A stretch of 64,000 nt of DNA from Comamonas koreensis. GTDB lineage: Bacteria > Pseudomonadota > Gammaproteobacteria > Burkholderiales > Burkholderiaceae_C. Each line of letters starts with the position of its first letter. The stretch's first letter is position 1. This document shows, in pieces, positions 34,254 through 42,257 of the stretch. The position numbers and the translations under genes are program-made. The notes under the pieces were generated by a model, which ran no database searches, was not told the origin of the DNA, and saw nothing but the letters and a program-made list of their open reading frames with translations. The stretch lies in the NCBI RefSeq assembly GCF_014076495.1, contig NZ_CP043575.1, forward strand, positions 3,782,001-3,846,000, in the 5' to 3' direction.

Positions 34254-35114
34254 ATGATGATTTTCAAGAAAATTGCATTGGTTGGCGCCTTGCTCGGCAC
34301 CGGTTTGGCACAGGCGTTTGCGCCTCAGACAGGCACCTGGATTGTGACCAGCGAAGTCAATGGCAAGCCAGGCCGTGGCTTGGCGATTGATGTGCAGGAC
34401 AATACCTTGGTCATGCAAATGTATGCATACGATGCCAGTGGTAACGCTACGTTCTATATGACCAGCGGCACCTTGGCCAATGACAATTACGCAGCACCCC
34501 TCAACAAATACCGTGGCGGTCGTTATCTCGGTAGCGGCGAGCTGTCCGGCAAGGAAGATGGCAGTGCAGGCACTGTGTCGATGCGCTTTGTCTCGGGTAC
34601 CAAAGGCTACATAACGCTTCCTGGCGAGGCAGAGAAAGAGATTTCGCGTTTTAACTTTGCTTACGGCAATGATCCCCAAGGCCTCAAAGGCATATGGCTG
34701 TTCAGTCCCCTCAATTCACTGACGCCAACGGCAGACTTTTTCAGGCTCGAAAAGGCGCAACCAGCGACGCAGTATGGCAATGGCCTCATGGCCAGCTCAG
34801 ATGGCAGCTTTGGCTGCGAACACCAAGTCACCGGTAATGCCGCCGGAACCGTACTCTGTGTCAAGGTGAACTCGGCAGGTAAAGTTCTGCGCGGCTACCA
34901 ATTCATCTATAGCGTGAATGACGGAGAAGGCAATTTGCTCAATAGCCTTGGCCAGGCTACGTCGATTGCCGCCATGCGCCGTTTGGCAAACCGCACAGAC
35001 ACCGGCACAGGGATTTTCCTGAAATCCGAGTCGAGTGAAGAAGCTGCAGCAGCTGTGGTAAGCCCAGACCAACTGCGCCTGGCCATCGAAAGCGTGGCAG
35101 CACAAGTGGAATAA
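34254..35114 (+). CDS. Secreted protein with one GTW/GKPGRG domain
   Basis: This 286-residue exported protein has a signal peptide of about 20 residues (FKKIALVGALLGTGLAQA). Residues about 24-130 are a single copy of the domain found twice in the protein at 14870-16477: TGTWIVTSEVNGKPGRGLAI ... NKYRGGRYLG ... LPGEAEKEISRF. The rest has two Cys residues (FGCEHQ, TVLCVK) and no recognised motif. ATG 34257 is an equally possible start with better spacing to GGGG. Its stop codon is 30 bp from an IS relic. Confidence 0.7.
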   Translation: MMIFKKIALVGALLGTGLAQAFAPQTGTWIVTSEVNGKPGRGLAIDVQDNTLVMQMYAYDASGNATFYMTSGTLANDNYAAPLNKYRGGRYLGSGELSGKEDGSAGTVSMRFVSGTKGYITLPGEAEKEISRFNFAYGNDPQGLKGIWLFSPLNSLTPTADFFRLEKAQPATQYGNGLMASSDGSFGCEHQVTGNAAGTVLCVKVNSAGKVLRGYQFIYSVNDGEGNLLNSLGQATSIAAMRRLANRTDTGTGIFLKSESSEEAAAAVVSPDQLRLAIESVAAQVE

Positions 35115-35144
35115 GCGACAGCGCTCTCAGACCCCACTTTTCAA

Positions 35145-35290
35145 CTGCCTCCAAGAAGTTGGACAGTTGAATCTTAAAGGCTCGAGGCCTGGGTTCGGTA
35201 CTCTATCGGACCCAGGCCTTTTAGTTTGAGCTTCAAACGGATGAGGTTGTCGTTGTGAATGCTGTCTTGTAGCCCTTTAGACAGTTGAAC
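35145..35290 (-). mobile_element. Relic of an IS3-family element (3' end)
   Basis: On the minus strand, 35288-35174 reads a peptide ending IRLKLKLKGLGPIEYRTQA plus three residues and a stop. This is the typical C-terminus of IS3-family OrfB transposases (...KLKGLSPVEYRTQ). Just beyond the stop, 35145-35170 holds the terminal-repeat-like CCAAGAAGTTGGACAGTTGA. Only about 145 bp remain; the rest of the transposase and the other end are gone. Confidence 0.7.
35185..35224 (+). terminator. Hairpin with T-run downstream of the GTW-domain gene
   Basis: The 10-bp perfect stem AGGCCTGGGT / ACCCAGGCCT with a 15-base loop is followed by TTTTAG. It lies inside the IS3 relic, where the same bases encode the end of the transposase, and could now terminate the upstream gene. 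Confidence 0.55.
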
Positions 35291-35456
35291 GATGCCCCCA
35301 AACCTGCCAAACCATAGGAACCTCGGCTTGCGTGTTCCCAGTTTGGCGCTCTCATCTTATTTCGCCTTGGAAAAAACCCCATGGCTTGAACTGGTGTCCA
35401 CCTTCAGAGGTGCAGTTCCTCCCGCGGTTTTTAGTATCCGCGTTGCCGCGTCCGTT

Positions 35457-36557
35457 TCAAGAAACACTAGAGATCGATTTGCGCCTGAATCCCAGCGAGA
35501 ACTCCTTCTTGCTCCATGTCTTGAACAGCGCCAATGCGGGCTCCTCGACAAGCTTCCACGACACCAGTGCCACTATCCAGGTCAGGGGGATGGCCACCGC
35601 CGTCATCTGCAGCGGCGTAGCGGCAGGGTAGAACTTGGCGATCAACTGCTGTATCGGCCAGCCATACAAGTAGGTGCCATAGGAGATATCCAACATCCAG
35701 GGCGGTGAAGGCAGGCGTGGAACATATGCCAGCCAGAATATGAAATAGACAAGCGCGACGGAAAAAACCCACTCATAGTGAACCGTGTGCCGGCATACCC
35801 AGGCCACCAGTGCCAATAGCGCCACGATGGAGAGGTGCAGTGGAATACGAGTTTTGTGAATGTAGAACAGCGCGCCACAAGCAAAAAACAAGGCCAGCCG
35901 GGCGGCTTCCTGCAAGGGAACAGATTGGAGCTGTGCGGACTGGTAGGTCCAGATAGCAAATCCCGCAATCAACGCGCTCGTCAGCCAGCGCCAGGAAAAA
36001 ATACCCAAGACCCCCAGCACCCCCATATAGAGGTACATAGTCCCTTCAATGGGCAAAGTCCAAAGCGAGCCATTGACAGCGGGGCTGTAACGGTTCCCCT
36101 CAAAAACTCCGGGGAGCAGCCACTGTATTTCCGCCAGGGATGCGTTGGACCACACATACGTCCACGTCAGCGGAGATGACCAATAATCGGCCTGCGATTG
36201 CACGGTGACAAGGGGGCCCAGCACGAGCGCACAGACAAGTACGCAGACCCATAAGCCAGGAAACAAGCGAACAGCACGCGCCAGGGCGAACCGCACGATG
36301 GACTTGCTTCTGTCCAAGCTGCCGGCGACCAGAAAACCGCTGATCAGAAAAAATACCGCTACCGCGACATCGCCTGAATAGCGGTAGTTCAGGTACTGGG
36401 TAAAAAAATCGCGCTGAGCGCTGCCCAATGCCGCAAGGGCAAAGCCATGCCCGTAGATGACGAGGGTTGCTGCCACCAGGCGTATCAGCAGAAAATTATC
36501 CCTGCGCCCCTCTGCGCCGCCTGCCACCTCCAGGTAGTGTCCAATGGTGTATTTCAT
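35457..36557 (-). CDS. Acyltransferase family 3 membrane protein
   Basis: This 366-residue polytopic inner-membrane acyltransferase is of the OafA/YrhL type. About ten hydrophobic segments are visible. The family features are FLLIRLVAATLVIYGHG near residue 35, with the catalytic-type His, RYSGDVAVAVFFLISGF, and LWTLPIEGTMYLYMG. Such enzymes O-acetylate surface polysaccharides or other envelope glycans. It lies next to the cluster of exported proteins, but a functional link is not evident. Confidence 0.9.
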   Translation of the reverse strand: MKYTIGHYLEVAGGAEGRRDNFLLIRLVAATLVIYGHGFALAALGSAQRDFFTQYLNYRYSGDVAVAVFFLISGFLVAGSLDRSKSIVRFALARAVRLFPGLWVCVLVCALVLGPLVTVQSQADYWSSPLTWTYVWSNASLAEIQWLLPGVFEGNRYSPAVNGSLWTLPIEGTMYLYMGVLGVLGIFSWRWLTSALIAGFAIWTYQSAQLQSVPLQEAARLALFFACGALFYIHKTRIPLHLSIVALLALVAWVCRHTVHYEWVFSVALVYFIFWLAYVPRLPSPPWMLDISYGTYLYGWPIQQLIAKFYPAATPLQMTAVAIPLTWIVALVSWKLVEEPALALFKTWSKKEFSLGFRRKSISSVS

Positions 36558-36971
36558 AAATGCTTATCGTTCGCCCCATGGCGGTCGTCCTCGATTGGCG
36601 TAGTTTTTACAACACCACGGACCTGCTGAACCTTGGCTCAGCCCGATTGCGTGGATCGACTGCAGCACACGCTATACGCTTTCCGGGATCCGTCGCCCTA
36701 CGCATCATCAAAAAAAGCGGGCTGGGACCACCATGCCGATGGCAGGTGAGGCGCAATGAACGCGCCGCTGGCACCAATGACAAAGCGGATGCACGCGTCA
36801 ATGGCAAACAGGAGGGCCCACCGATCCATCAACCATGGGATGCCGCTGGCGACAAAGCGCAACTATGCCATGTTTACACGGCCTTTACAGGCTTTTTCGT
36901 CACGAATGCGCTCAAGCCCACCGTGCCCTGCGAACAACAGACACCCCAAAATAGCGGACTCTGCTTTGCAT
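36558..36971. other. Non-coding stretch at the left border of the island
   Basis: No gene could be supported in this 414-bp stretch. Base composition is intermediate between the GC-rich core to the left and the AT-rich segment to the right. It ends at a terminator hairpin. Confidence 0.5.
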
Positions 36972-37010
36972 AAAAAAAGCGCCCACTGAAAAACCAGTGA
37001 GCGCCTTTTT
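36972..37010. terminator. Bidirectional terminator-like hairpin
   Basis: AAAAAAAGCGCCCACTG-aaaaac-CAGTGAGCGCCTTTTT forms a long stem with one internal mismatch, an A-run on the left and a T-run on the right. No gene on either side clearly ends here; it may belong to a gene replaced by the island. Confidence 0.7.
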
Positions 37011-37407
37011 GGCTTGTATGGGCTGGCGTCAATTGAATCCTGCCTTCTATACTACAAAACCTTAGATTTCAAGAATTTTTCTTGTGCCTTATACCCCCTC
37101 CTGTACCCCCACTTTTTGAGTGCTACCAAGTTACTCCGATGGGGCAAATCAGAGTCAGCTGACGCCGCTGGTCCTATCGATGGGATAGAAAAGGAAATGC
37201 CACATCATGCGAGCCCCACAAAAATCTGTACGGCGAGGGCGTCACAACAAATTAGTCAGGGCTCAACAAGAAGGCAATGGGATGGAAAGACTCCCTTGAA
37301 GAGAGAAACGGAAAGTGAACTGCAACGCTTACACCCCTCGCCGATGTCCAGCCTCAGCCAGATCTATGCATCGCATGCGCCGCCCCCAAGTTCCGCCAGC
37401 GTCACCA
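37011..37407. other. Non-coding AT-rich stretch
   Basis: No convincing gene. It contains TATACCCCCTCCTGTACCCCC near 37090, which is unusual in composition. It marks the sharp drop in GC content from the core to the island. Confidence 0.45.
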
Positions 37408-38358
37408 TCAGACTCCAGAGCTCCCCGCAGGGAGCCAGCCCTGGCGATACCCGCCATTTCTTTTTAAGTACTCTGCCATGTAGCGCACCAAATCATCATT
37501 TCCAAAAACAGCATCGACTATTTTTGATCTATTCTCTCCTTGTTCCATTGATAGTTTTTTAATGTTTTTTATAGATTTTTCAGACAACGAAAAATTCACT
37601 TGCTTAGTTGCCTTTGTCGCCCTTGAATTTCTATTATTAAACAGCATTTGTATTTTTTTTATACTCAAATCCACTTTCTCTGGATTTTCTCTGCTATTTT
37701 TATAAAAATAAATTCTTATTTCATCAGAATCAGAAAATCTACTGCACCCCGCGCTTGCATTCTTCAAATGGTCATAGGCAGCCAATAGTCTATCAGGTTT
37801 ACCATCAAACCAACTACATCTTTGCGTCAACTGCTGCGCCTCAAAAACACGAACTTCCAATCGTCTAAGCTCAATCTCTTTCGCAGATGGTGCAACATCC
37901 CAAGCGTCAAAAAGAAATATTATTTTTTCCCGAATTGAAAAACCGATATTCCCAAATATCAACCTTAACCCAGAAAATTTCTCATTGAATGAAAATCTAT
38001 TACCAGGAAGTTGATTTGCAAAATCAGAAACAAAAATTTCATCAATGTACGAGTTGCAAATAAACTCCTCAAACTTAGATTCACCAATAAAACCAAAGTT
38101 AGACTCATGCAACCTTTTTGAAAGAGTATATCTCTTGAAATCCCTTACTATTGCCTCAGTCCACCCTGCATTGGAACTCAACACCTGCATTACGTCAATT
38201 TTAAATGAAGACTGCATACGAAATCGCGAGTCAGCCCCTAATCGAAGTGCTGCGGCAAGATACCTAAATCCTCTTTCATCTATTGAACATCCTTCAAAAA
38301 TTTTATCAAATTGATCGATCAAATTTTGATTAGGGTTTGGTGCTTTGTAAATTGGCAT
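37408..38358 (-). CDS. Hypothetical protein with a ribbon-helix-helix-like C-terminus
   Basis: This 316-residue AT-rich-encoded protein is not recognised overall. Residues about 250-300 (QVNFSLSEKSIKNIKKLSME, then NRSKIVDAVF) have the beta-helix-helix spacing of ribbon-helix-helix DNA-binding domains. The N-terminal 240 residues are mixed helical with many Lys, Arg and Phe, with no signal peptide. The codon use is clearly more AT-rich than the core genes, which points to transfer. It might be a plasmid or phage regulator or a partition-type protein. Confidence 0.6.
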   Translation of the reverse strand: MPIYKAPNPNQNLIDQFDKIFEGCSIDERGFRYLAAALRLGADSRFRMQSSFKIDVMQVLSSNAGWTEAIVRDFKRYTLSKRLHESNFGFIGESKFEEFICNSYIDEIFVSDFANQLPGNRFSFNEKFSGLRLIFGNIGFSIREKIIFLFDAWDVAPSAKEIELRRLEVRVFEAQQLTQRCSWFDGKPDRLLAAYDHLKNASAGCSRFSDSDEIRIYFYKNSRENPEKVDLSIKKIQMLFNNRNSRATKATKQVNFSLSEKSIKNIKKLSMEQGENRSKIVDAVFGNDDLVRYMAEYLKRNGGYRQGWLPAGSSGV

Positions 38359-38682
38359 TTATACGTAGGTATTTTCAAGATGAAATCAAGCAACTTTCTA
38401 GCCGCCATCTAGACATCATATAGGCATTCTTTGAGCGTGTCACCTTCGTGGCAACTCAAGCCTTCCGTCGCTAGTTCCCAGGTCGAGTGCAGAACGATCA
38501 GCAAACCTCATGGCATCGACTTACGAGCGTTAGCAGCGTGGCCGCCCTTAAAACGAAATAGACGTAACAGGCAACGCCTCACCGTACAACGGTATTTCGA
38601 TTCTCTGGCTTGAGTCAGTGCTAATAAAAAATCAATTTATCGCGTCATTAATGAATCCAATGAATCAACCTTGGAGTTCATC
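38359..38682. other. Intergenic region between divergent island genes
   Basis: About 320 bp that should hold the promoters of the RHH-like gene (leftward) and the alpA-like gene (rightward). No operator was identified. Confidence 0.4.
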
Positions 38683-38874
38683 ATGCGCATTCTAAAACTG
38701 AAAGAAGTTCTCAATCGAACGGGTCTTGGTAAAACCACCTTATATATGCTCATCAGCAATGGGAATTTTCCTCAGCAAATCCCTTTAGGATTGCGTGCAG
38801 TTGGCTGGCTGGAGAGTGAGATTGATGCATGGATTCTTGATAAAATTGAATCCAGGAACAGGATAACTTCTTAA
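38683..38874 (+). CDS. AlpA-family transcriptional regulator
   Basis: This 63-residue DNA-binding protein is of the AlpA/excisionase-like type. It begins MRILKLKEVLNRTGLGKTTL, with YMLISNGNFPQQIPLG as the recognition helix region and VGWLESEIDAWI typical of AlpA. A TTGGAG sequence precedes ATG 38683. AlpA proteins regulate integrases and excision in P4-like prophages and islands. Here it precedes a replication-initiator-like gene. Confidence 0.85.
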   Translation: MRILKLKEVLNRTGLGKTTLYMLISNGNFPQQIPLGLRAVGWLESEIDAWILDKIESRNRITS

Positions 38875-39163
38875 TTATTTTACAGAGTGGAAATTTATTT
38901 AAAAATCTCGGAAAATTGCCTTTAACATCAAAAAACAAAGGCAATTTCTCGTGATTTCAGAGGAAAGTCATCAATCCCAACCTGAAGGGTTTGTATGTTT
39001 AAGTATTATTAATAGAAGAACTTATAAACATACATTGATCAGAATTCCTCAATATCCAACTCATTATTAATTAACAAAAGGTACTTTTAATTACTTTAAT
39101 TTTAAAAATTAAAATATTAATCCTAAAGTGAAGTGTATGTCTAATCCACAAAGGACATACTTC
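38875..39163. other. AT-rich non-coding region with two hairpins, candidate origin
   Basis: Two inverted repeats are visible: AAATTGCCTTT / AAAGGCAATTT (38913-38947, 13-base loop) and TGTATGTTTAAGT / ACTTATAAACATACA (38992-39034, perfect 9-bp outer stem). The region is very AT-rich and lies directly upstream of a gene with rolling-circle initiator motifs. It may be the origin of that module or contain its promoter. Confidence 0.5.
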
Positions 39164-39817
39164 ATGAATCAATTTTTATTCAACAGTAATTTTCACCCGT
39201 GTAACCAACATAGCTATCGCGGCTATGACACTCAATCAAAGCATGGCCCACTCATTCAGAATTACCTAAATAGAACTCATACGTGTTTTACCAAAGCACT
39301 AGACGACTATGGTCGCGTATGCCTCATTCGGTTTGATCTGCACGTACCTGAGGTGTGCACACCAGAAGCATTGACGGACAATAGGTTGATTTATCGATTC
39401 TTCTCTTCACTCAAAGCAAAAATCGCATACTCTCAAGATCAAAGCATAAAGCTTGGAAATCGTGTTCACCACACGGAATTGCGCTATATCTGGTGCAGAG
39501 AGTTAAGTACTCAAGGGCGCGTTCACTTTCATGTGGCGCTGCTGCTCAATGCTGCTGCGTATTCATTCATTGGTAAATTTAATTTATCAAACAACAATAT
39601 GTACTCCCGCATCCATCAAGCATGGGGAAGCGCTTTGCACGCATTTCCAGAGGATTTACAGGGGCTTATTCACATTCCTGAAAACCCATGCTACGAGATC
39701 ATTCGTGGTAATGATGCGTCGTTCAATGAGGCTTTCAAGCGCGTCAGTTATCTGTGCAAAGTGAACTCTAAGGAGTTTGGCAATCACTACCATTGCTTTG
39801 GGTGCAGCAGGGTTTAG
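39164..39817 (+). CDS. Inovirus Gp2/YagK-YfjJ-family replication initiator-like protein
   Basis: This 217-residue protein is of the YagK/YfjJ (inovirus Gp2-like) family. Two catalytic motifs of HUH rolling-circle initiators can be seen: H-hydrophobic-H as His121-Phe-His123 in GRVHFHVALLLN, and YxxK as Tyr196-Leu-Cys-Lys199 in RVSYLCKVNS. An AAAGGA ribosome-binding site 8 bp upstream supports ATG 39164 over the earlier GTG 39128 and ATG 39137. It follows the AlpA-like gene and a hairpin-rich region. It would nick the origin of a filamentous-phage-like or satellite element. Confidence 0.75.
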   Translation: MNQFLFNSNFHPCNQHSYRGYDTQSKHGPLIQNYLNRTHTCFTKALDDYGRVCLIRFDLHVPEVCTPEALTDNRLIYRFFSSLKAKIAYSQDQSIKLGNRVHHTELRYIWCRELSTQGRVHFHVALLLNAAAYSFIGKFNLSNNNMYSRIHQAWGSALHAFPEDLQGLIHIPENPCYEIIRGNDASFNEAFKRVSYLCKVNSKEFGNHYHCFGCSRV

Positions 39818-39891
39818 CCGTGCAGTGAGATCAAGCGGACAAGAAAAAAGCAGTGGGTTATTCATCCACTGCTTGTCTTTCGCGTGTGAGG

Positions 39892-40275
39892 TCACTTGTA
39901 GTACTTCTGACACTCACTGCTCTCAAACGCCTTAGTCAGTATCTCTGCCTGTGCCCTGGGCCCATAGCGGTATAGCGGAACGTCGTCCTGGAACCTCTCG
40001 TTCATGCGTATTCCAAGATAGGTCGGGCCAGTGGATGTGCTCAGCTTTTCCATCTCAATCGTCACCGTTGCCATGGCTCTTTTGGCGGCGGCATCTTTTC
40101 CAAGAAGACTGGCTACCTTTGCGCACCTGAAGGCCTTGTAGACCTTGTCTTCTGCCGAGCTGCAACCCGTCAGAACCAATGTGCTTATTGCCAGTACAGC
40201 GAGCAGTCCAATGGATCGGATTTTGTAGATATTCATGTCCAATGCGATCTGGGTAGTGCTCATGATTCGTCTCAT
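39892..40275 (-). CDS. Putative lipoprotein
   Basis: This 127-residue protein has a hydrophobic segment and the lipobox LVLTGC; after the lipid-modified Cys it begins SSAEDKVYKAFRCAK. No family was recognised. ATG 40275 overlaps the stop of the upstream membrane-protein gene (ATGA), suggesting translational coupling; ATG 40236 would give a more typical short signal peptide and is an alternative. The two genes are probably one unit of the island. Confidence 0.65.
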   Translation of the reverse strand: MRRIMSTTQIALDMNIYKIRSIGLLAVLAISTLVLTGCSSAEDKVYKAFRCAKVASLLGKDAAAKRAMATVTIEMEKLSTSTGPTYLGIRMNERFQDDVPLYRYGPRAQAEILTKAFESSECQKYYK

Positions 40276-40769
40276 AGCTTCTTGACGCATTCCAAGCCCT
40301 TTGCGACGAAGCCGGCAAAGTCTTCATCGTCGAAGTGATCCATGACCTTCTTCTCCAACGCTTTGAAGTACGGTTCTGTGCCGCTTTGCACACTGCCCCA
40401 AGCACCCTTTTCATCAATGATGCGTTTGTCGGTATCGAATGACAGCACGCATGCCGCCAAGGACTTTTCCATCATGCGGCGGTTCTCGCTTCTGCGTCCG
40501 CTGTCACTACTTCCTGCGAACCATTTGCTGTTGCGGTATTCCAGAACTTCTAGAAATGAATTTCCAAAGTCCTCTACAGAGTCTCCATCAATCTCTGGTT
40601 CGATGGAGAACACATACGAGGGCCAGAAAAGCAGGCCTCCCGACAATGCCTGCCCTACATTACGCGCCGTCCCACCGGATCGATAGCCATTGGCACTGTT
40701 CCAGTACACAAGTGGCACACACAGGAGACCTACCAACAGGTATCCACCAATCACCTTCCCAATCGTCAT
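40272..40769 (-). CDS. Hypothetical membrane-anchored protein
   Basis: This 165-residue protein has one N-terminal membrane segment (VIGGYLLVGLLCVPLVYW) and possibly a second hydrophobic stretch at 40-53 (GQALSGGLLFWPSYVF). The remainder is soluble and Asp/Glu-rich. Not recognised. It is coupled to the downstream lipoprotein gene by a 4-bp overlap, so both may act in the envelope. Confidence 0.6.
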   Translation of the reverse strand: MTIGKVIGGYLLVGLLCVPLVYWNSANGYRSGGTARNVGQALSGGLLFWPSYVFSIEPEIDGDSVEDFGNSFLEVLEYRNSKWFAGSSDSGRRSENRRMMEKSLAACVLSFDTDKRIIDEKGAWGSVQSGTEPYFKALEKKVMDHFDDEDFAGFVAKGLECVKKL

Positions 40770-40841
40770 CTCAAAGGCTCCCTCTTAAGATCCAGAACAC
40801 ACTGTCCTTAGTGGGCCTGCGCCCCGTCGCACAGTCCTCCT

Positions 40842-40988
40842 TCAGCGCTTGCCTCCCTCGGCCAAGACTATCAAGCCCCATACGGCCAAGGCCGGTATCA
40901 ACCACCAGCCAAACAGATACATAAAGAAGATCGCGAACAGCACGCACAGAATCAAATTGGCAATGAACGAGACCATGTGATCACCCAT
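40842..40988 (-). CDS. Small membrane protein
   Basis: About 48 residues beginning MGDHMVSFIANLILCVLFAI, with two hydrophobic segments (to FFMYLFGWW and LIPALAVWGLIVLA) and a basic end EGGKR. Similar tiny membrane proteins occur on plasmids and phages, but no family can be named. It is divergent from the XRE-type gene, 37 bp apart. Confidence 0.5.
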   Translation of the reverse strand: MGDHMVSFIANLILCVLFAIFFMYLFGWWLIPALAVWGLIVLAEGGKR

Positions 40989-41025
40989 ATGTGAAGCAAA
41001 CTCCGTAGATACAAATGTATCAGAA

Positions 41026-41313
41026 ATGCATCCTGATGAGGTGTCAGCCAAGCCTCAGCCCCCTACCCAGTTGCCCGATCCAGACAATCTGCGTGATGTC
41101 TTGGCGTACTGGGTACGTCTCAAACGTGTGGAAAAGGGTTGGTCGCAGGAGCGCTTGGCGCTGGAGTGCGAGCTCGACAGAACCTATGTGTCTGCTGTGG
41201 AGCGGTCGCGCTGGAATGTGTCGCTCTCCAACATGGAGCGGCTTGCCCAAGCTCTGGGGGTGGATGTCTGGACGTTGCTAAAGCCACCGCAATCAGACGG
41301 CAGCGTGCAGTAA
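41026..41313 (+). CDS. XRE-family helix-turn-helix regulator
   Basis: This 95-residue Cro/CI-type repressor has a HTH at about residues 30-85 (WSQERLALECELDRTYVSAV, then LSNMERLAQALGVD). The size and position ahead of restriction-modification genes resemble C-proteins (controllers) of such systems, but it is separated from the defence operon by 740 bp and a minus-strand gene. It is followed by a strong hairpin. Confidence 0.85.
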   Translation: MHPDEVSAKPQPPTQLPDPDNLRDVLAYWVRLKRVEKGWSQERLALECELDRTYVSAVERSRWNVSLSNMERLAQALGVDVWTLLKPPQSDGSVQ

Positions 41314-41344
41314 GCGAGTTCATCGGCCTTCAAACCAGATGACA

Positions 41345-41387
41345 TATGGCCATGAACTCCCCCCAAAGGAGCAGTTCATGGTCCATA
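41345..41387 (+). terminator. Long hairpin after the XRE gene
   Basis: TATGGCCATGAACT and AGTTCATGGTCCATA pair over 14 bp with a single bulge and a 14-base loop. There is no T-run. It could end the XRE transcript or form an RNA structure. Confidence 0.5.
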
Positions 41388-41443
41388 AGATAGTTCCCTG
41401 AATGGTTGGCTGCTCGTGCTTTCTCGCATTCCTTCAAGCGGGC

Positions 41444-41749
41444 TTACGACTCTTCTAGTACCTTCTGCTTGATCGATTTCATGATGGAAATCTTCTGCCG
41501 GTTATTTTTCGACCAGCTCAGCTCAAAGCAACTGCGACCGAACTGGGCTCGCACAACCTGCACTTCCCGTATGGGAGCTATGTATCCAGCTTGCTGAGCG
41601 GAGAGCAGTTGCAGCACATGCTGACGATCTTCCTCGATCAGAGTGGCACCAACTGGGTAGCGATGCAATATGCCAGTAAAACAAAGCCGGGCCTGGTTGA
41701 TGCTAGAAAACGATTGATCACCGACATGAACGGGAATCGGCTGGGTCAT
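41444..41749 (-). CDS. DUF3223 (DCL-like) domain protein
   Basis: This 101-residue protein begins MTQPIPVHVGDQSFSSINQA, continues with CFTGILHRYPVGATLIEED and ends in a Lys-rich tail. The order of a G-x-x-x-F-x-S start, an ILxRYxxG motif and a C-terminal basic CFxLSW-like stretch resembles the DUF3223/DCL family found in plant organelles and bacteria; its role is unclear. An AGGAGG ribosome-binding site 6 bp upstream fixes ATG 41749. Confidence 0.6.
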   Translation of the reverse strand: MTQPIPVHVGDQSFSSINQARLCFTGILHRYPVGATLIEEDRQHVLQLLSAQQAGYIAPIREVQVVRAQFGRSCFELSWSKNNRQKISIMKSIKQKVLEES

Positions 41750-42053
41750 CGGAACCTCCTCTGTGAATCCTCTTATTAACTGCTGCACACAGCGTGAAGC
41801 ATTCACAATATTTGGTCGATCGAGTGGGCGAAGAGATGCATTTTTGCTACCAAACTGAGCCTGCAGGGAAGACGCAATCTCACCGTCCTACAGTTAGCTC
41901 AAATCCGAGCACTGGTTAGATGTAGAAGCCAGCTCTGGCCTTTCTCAGTCAAGTCGAAGGCACAACCTTTCGAAATTCAATCGTTTTTTGTCAAGAATTG
42001 GAAAATTTTGCACTATCCTGCAGTCTTCCAACAATCATTTGACCGCCCTCTCC

Positions 42054-42257
42054 ATGTTCAACAACACCAGCGAAAGCGAAATCCTGACGATCAAGGAAGT
42101 CGCCGAGTTCCTGAAGGTGACGGAGCGCACGATCTACCGACTCGCAGCTGCCAAGCAAATACCTGCTTTCAAGGTCGGCGGTACATGGCGCTTCCGGGCG
42201 ACAGATATCGACGGCTGGATAGCCGACCAGTCGAAGAAGGCGGAGAACACCGATTGA
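42054..42257 (+). CDS. Excisionase-like HTH protein at the head of the defence operon
   Basis: This 67-residue DNA-binding protein has the compact winged HTH of the MerR/excisionase (HTH_17) class: ILTIKEVAEFLKVTERTIYR, then IPAFKVGGTWRFRATDIDGW. Its stop codon overlaps the TTG start of the SNF2 helicase gene, so the two are translated together. It may control the operon or act as a DNA-recognition subunit. An AT-rich promoter lies upstream. Confidence 0.85.
   Translation: MFNNTSESEILTIKEVAEFLKVTERTIYRLAAAKQIPAFKVGGTWRFRATDIDGWIADQSKKAENTD

Noticed and set aside
37011..37407. tRNA-derived attachment site at the left island border
   Set aside because: No cloverleaf or tRNA 3' end was found, and no matching direct repeat is visible near the right border.
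38431..38613. 60-codon frame near the alpA gene
   Set aside because: It has no translation start signal and crosses the presumed promoter region.
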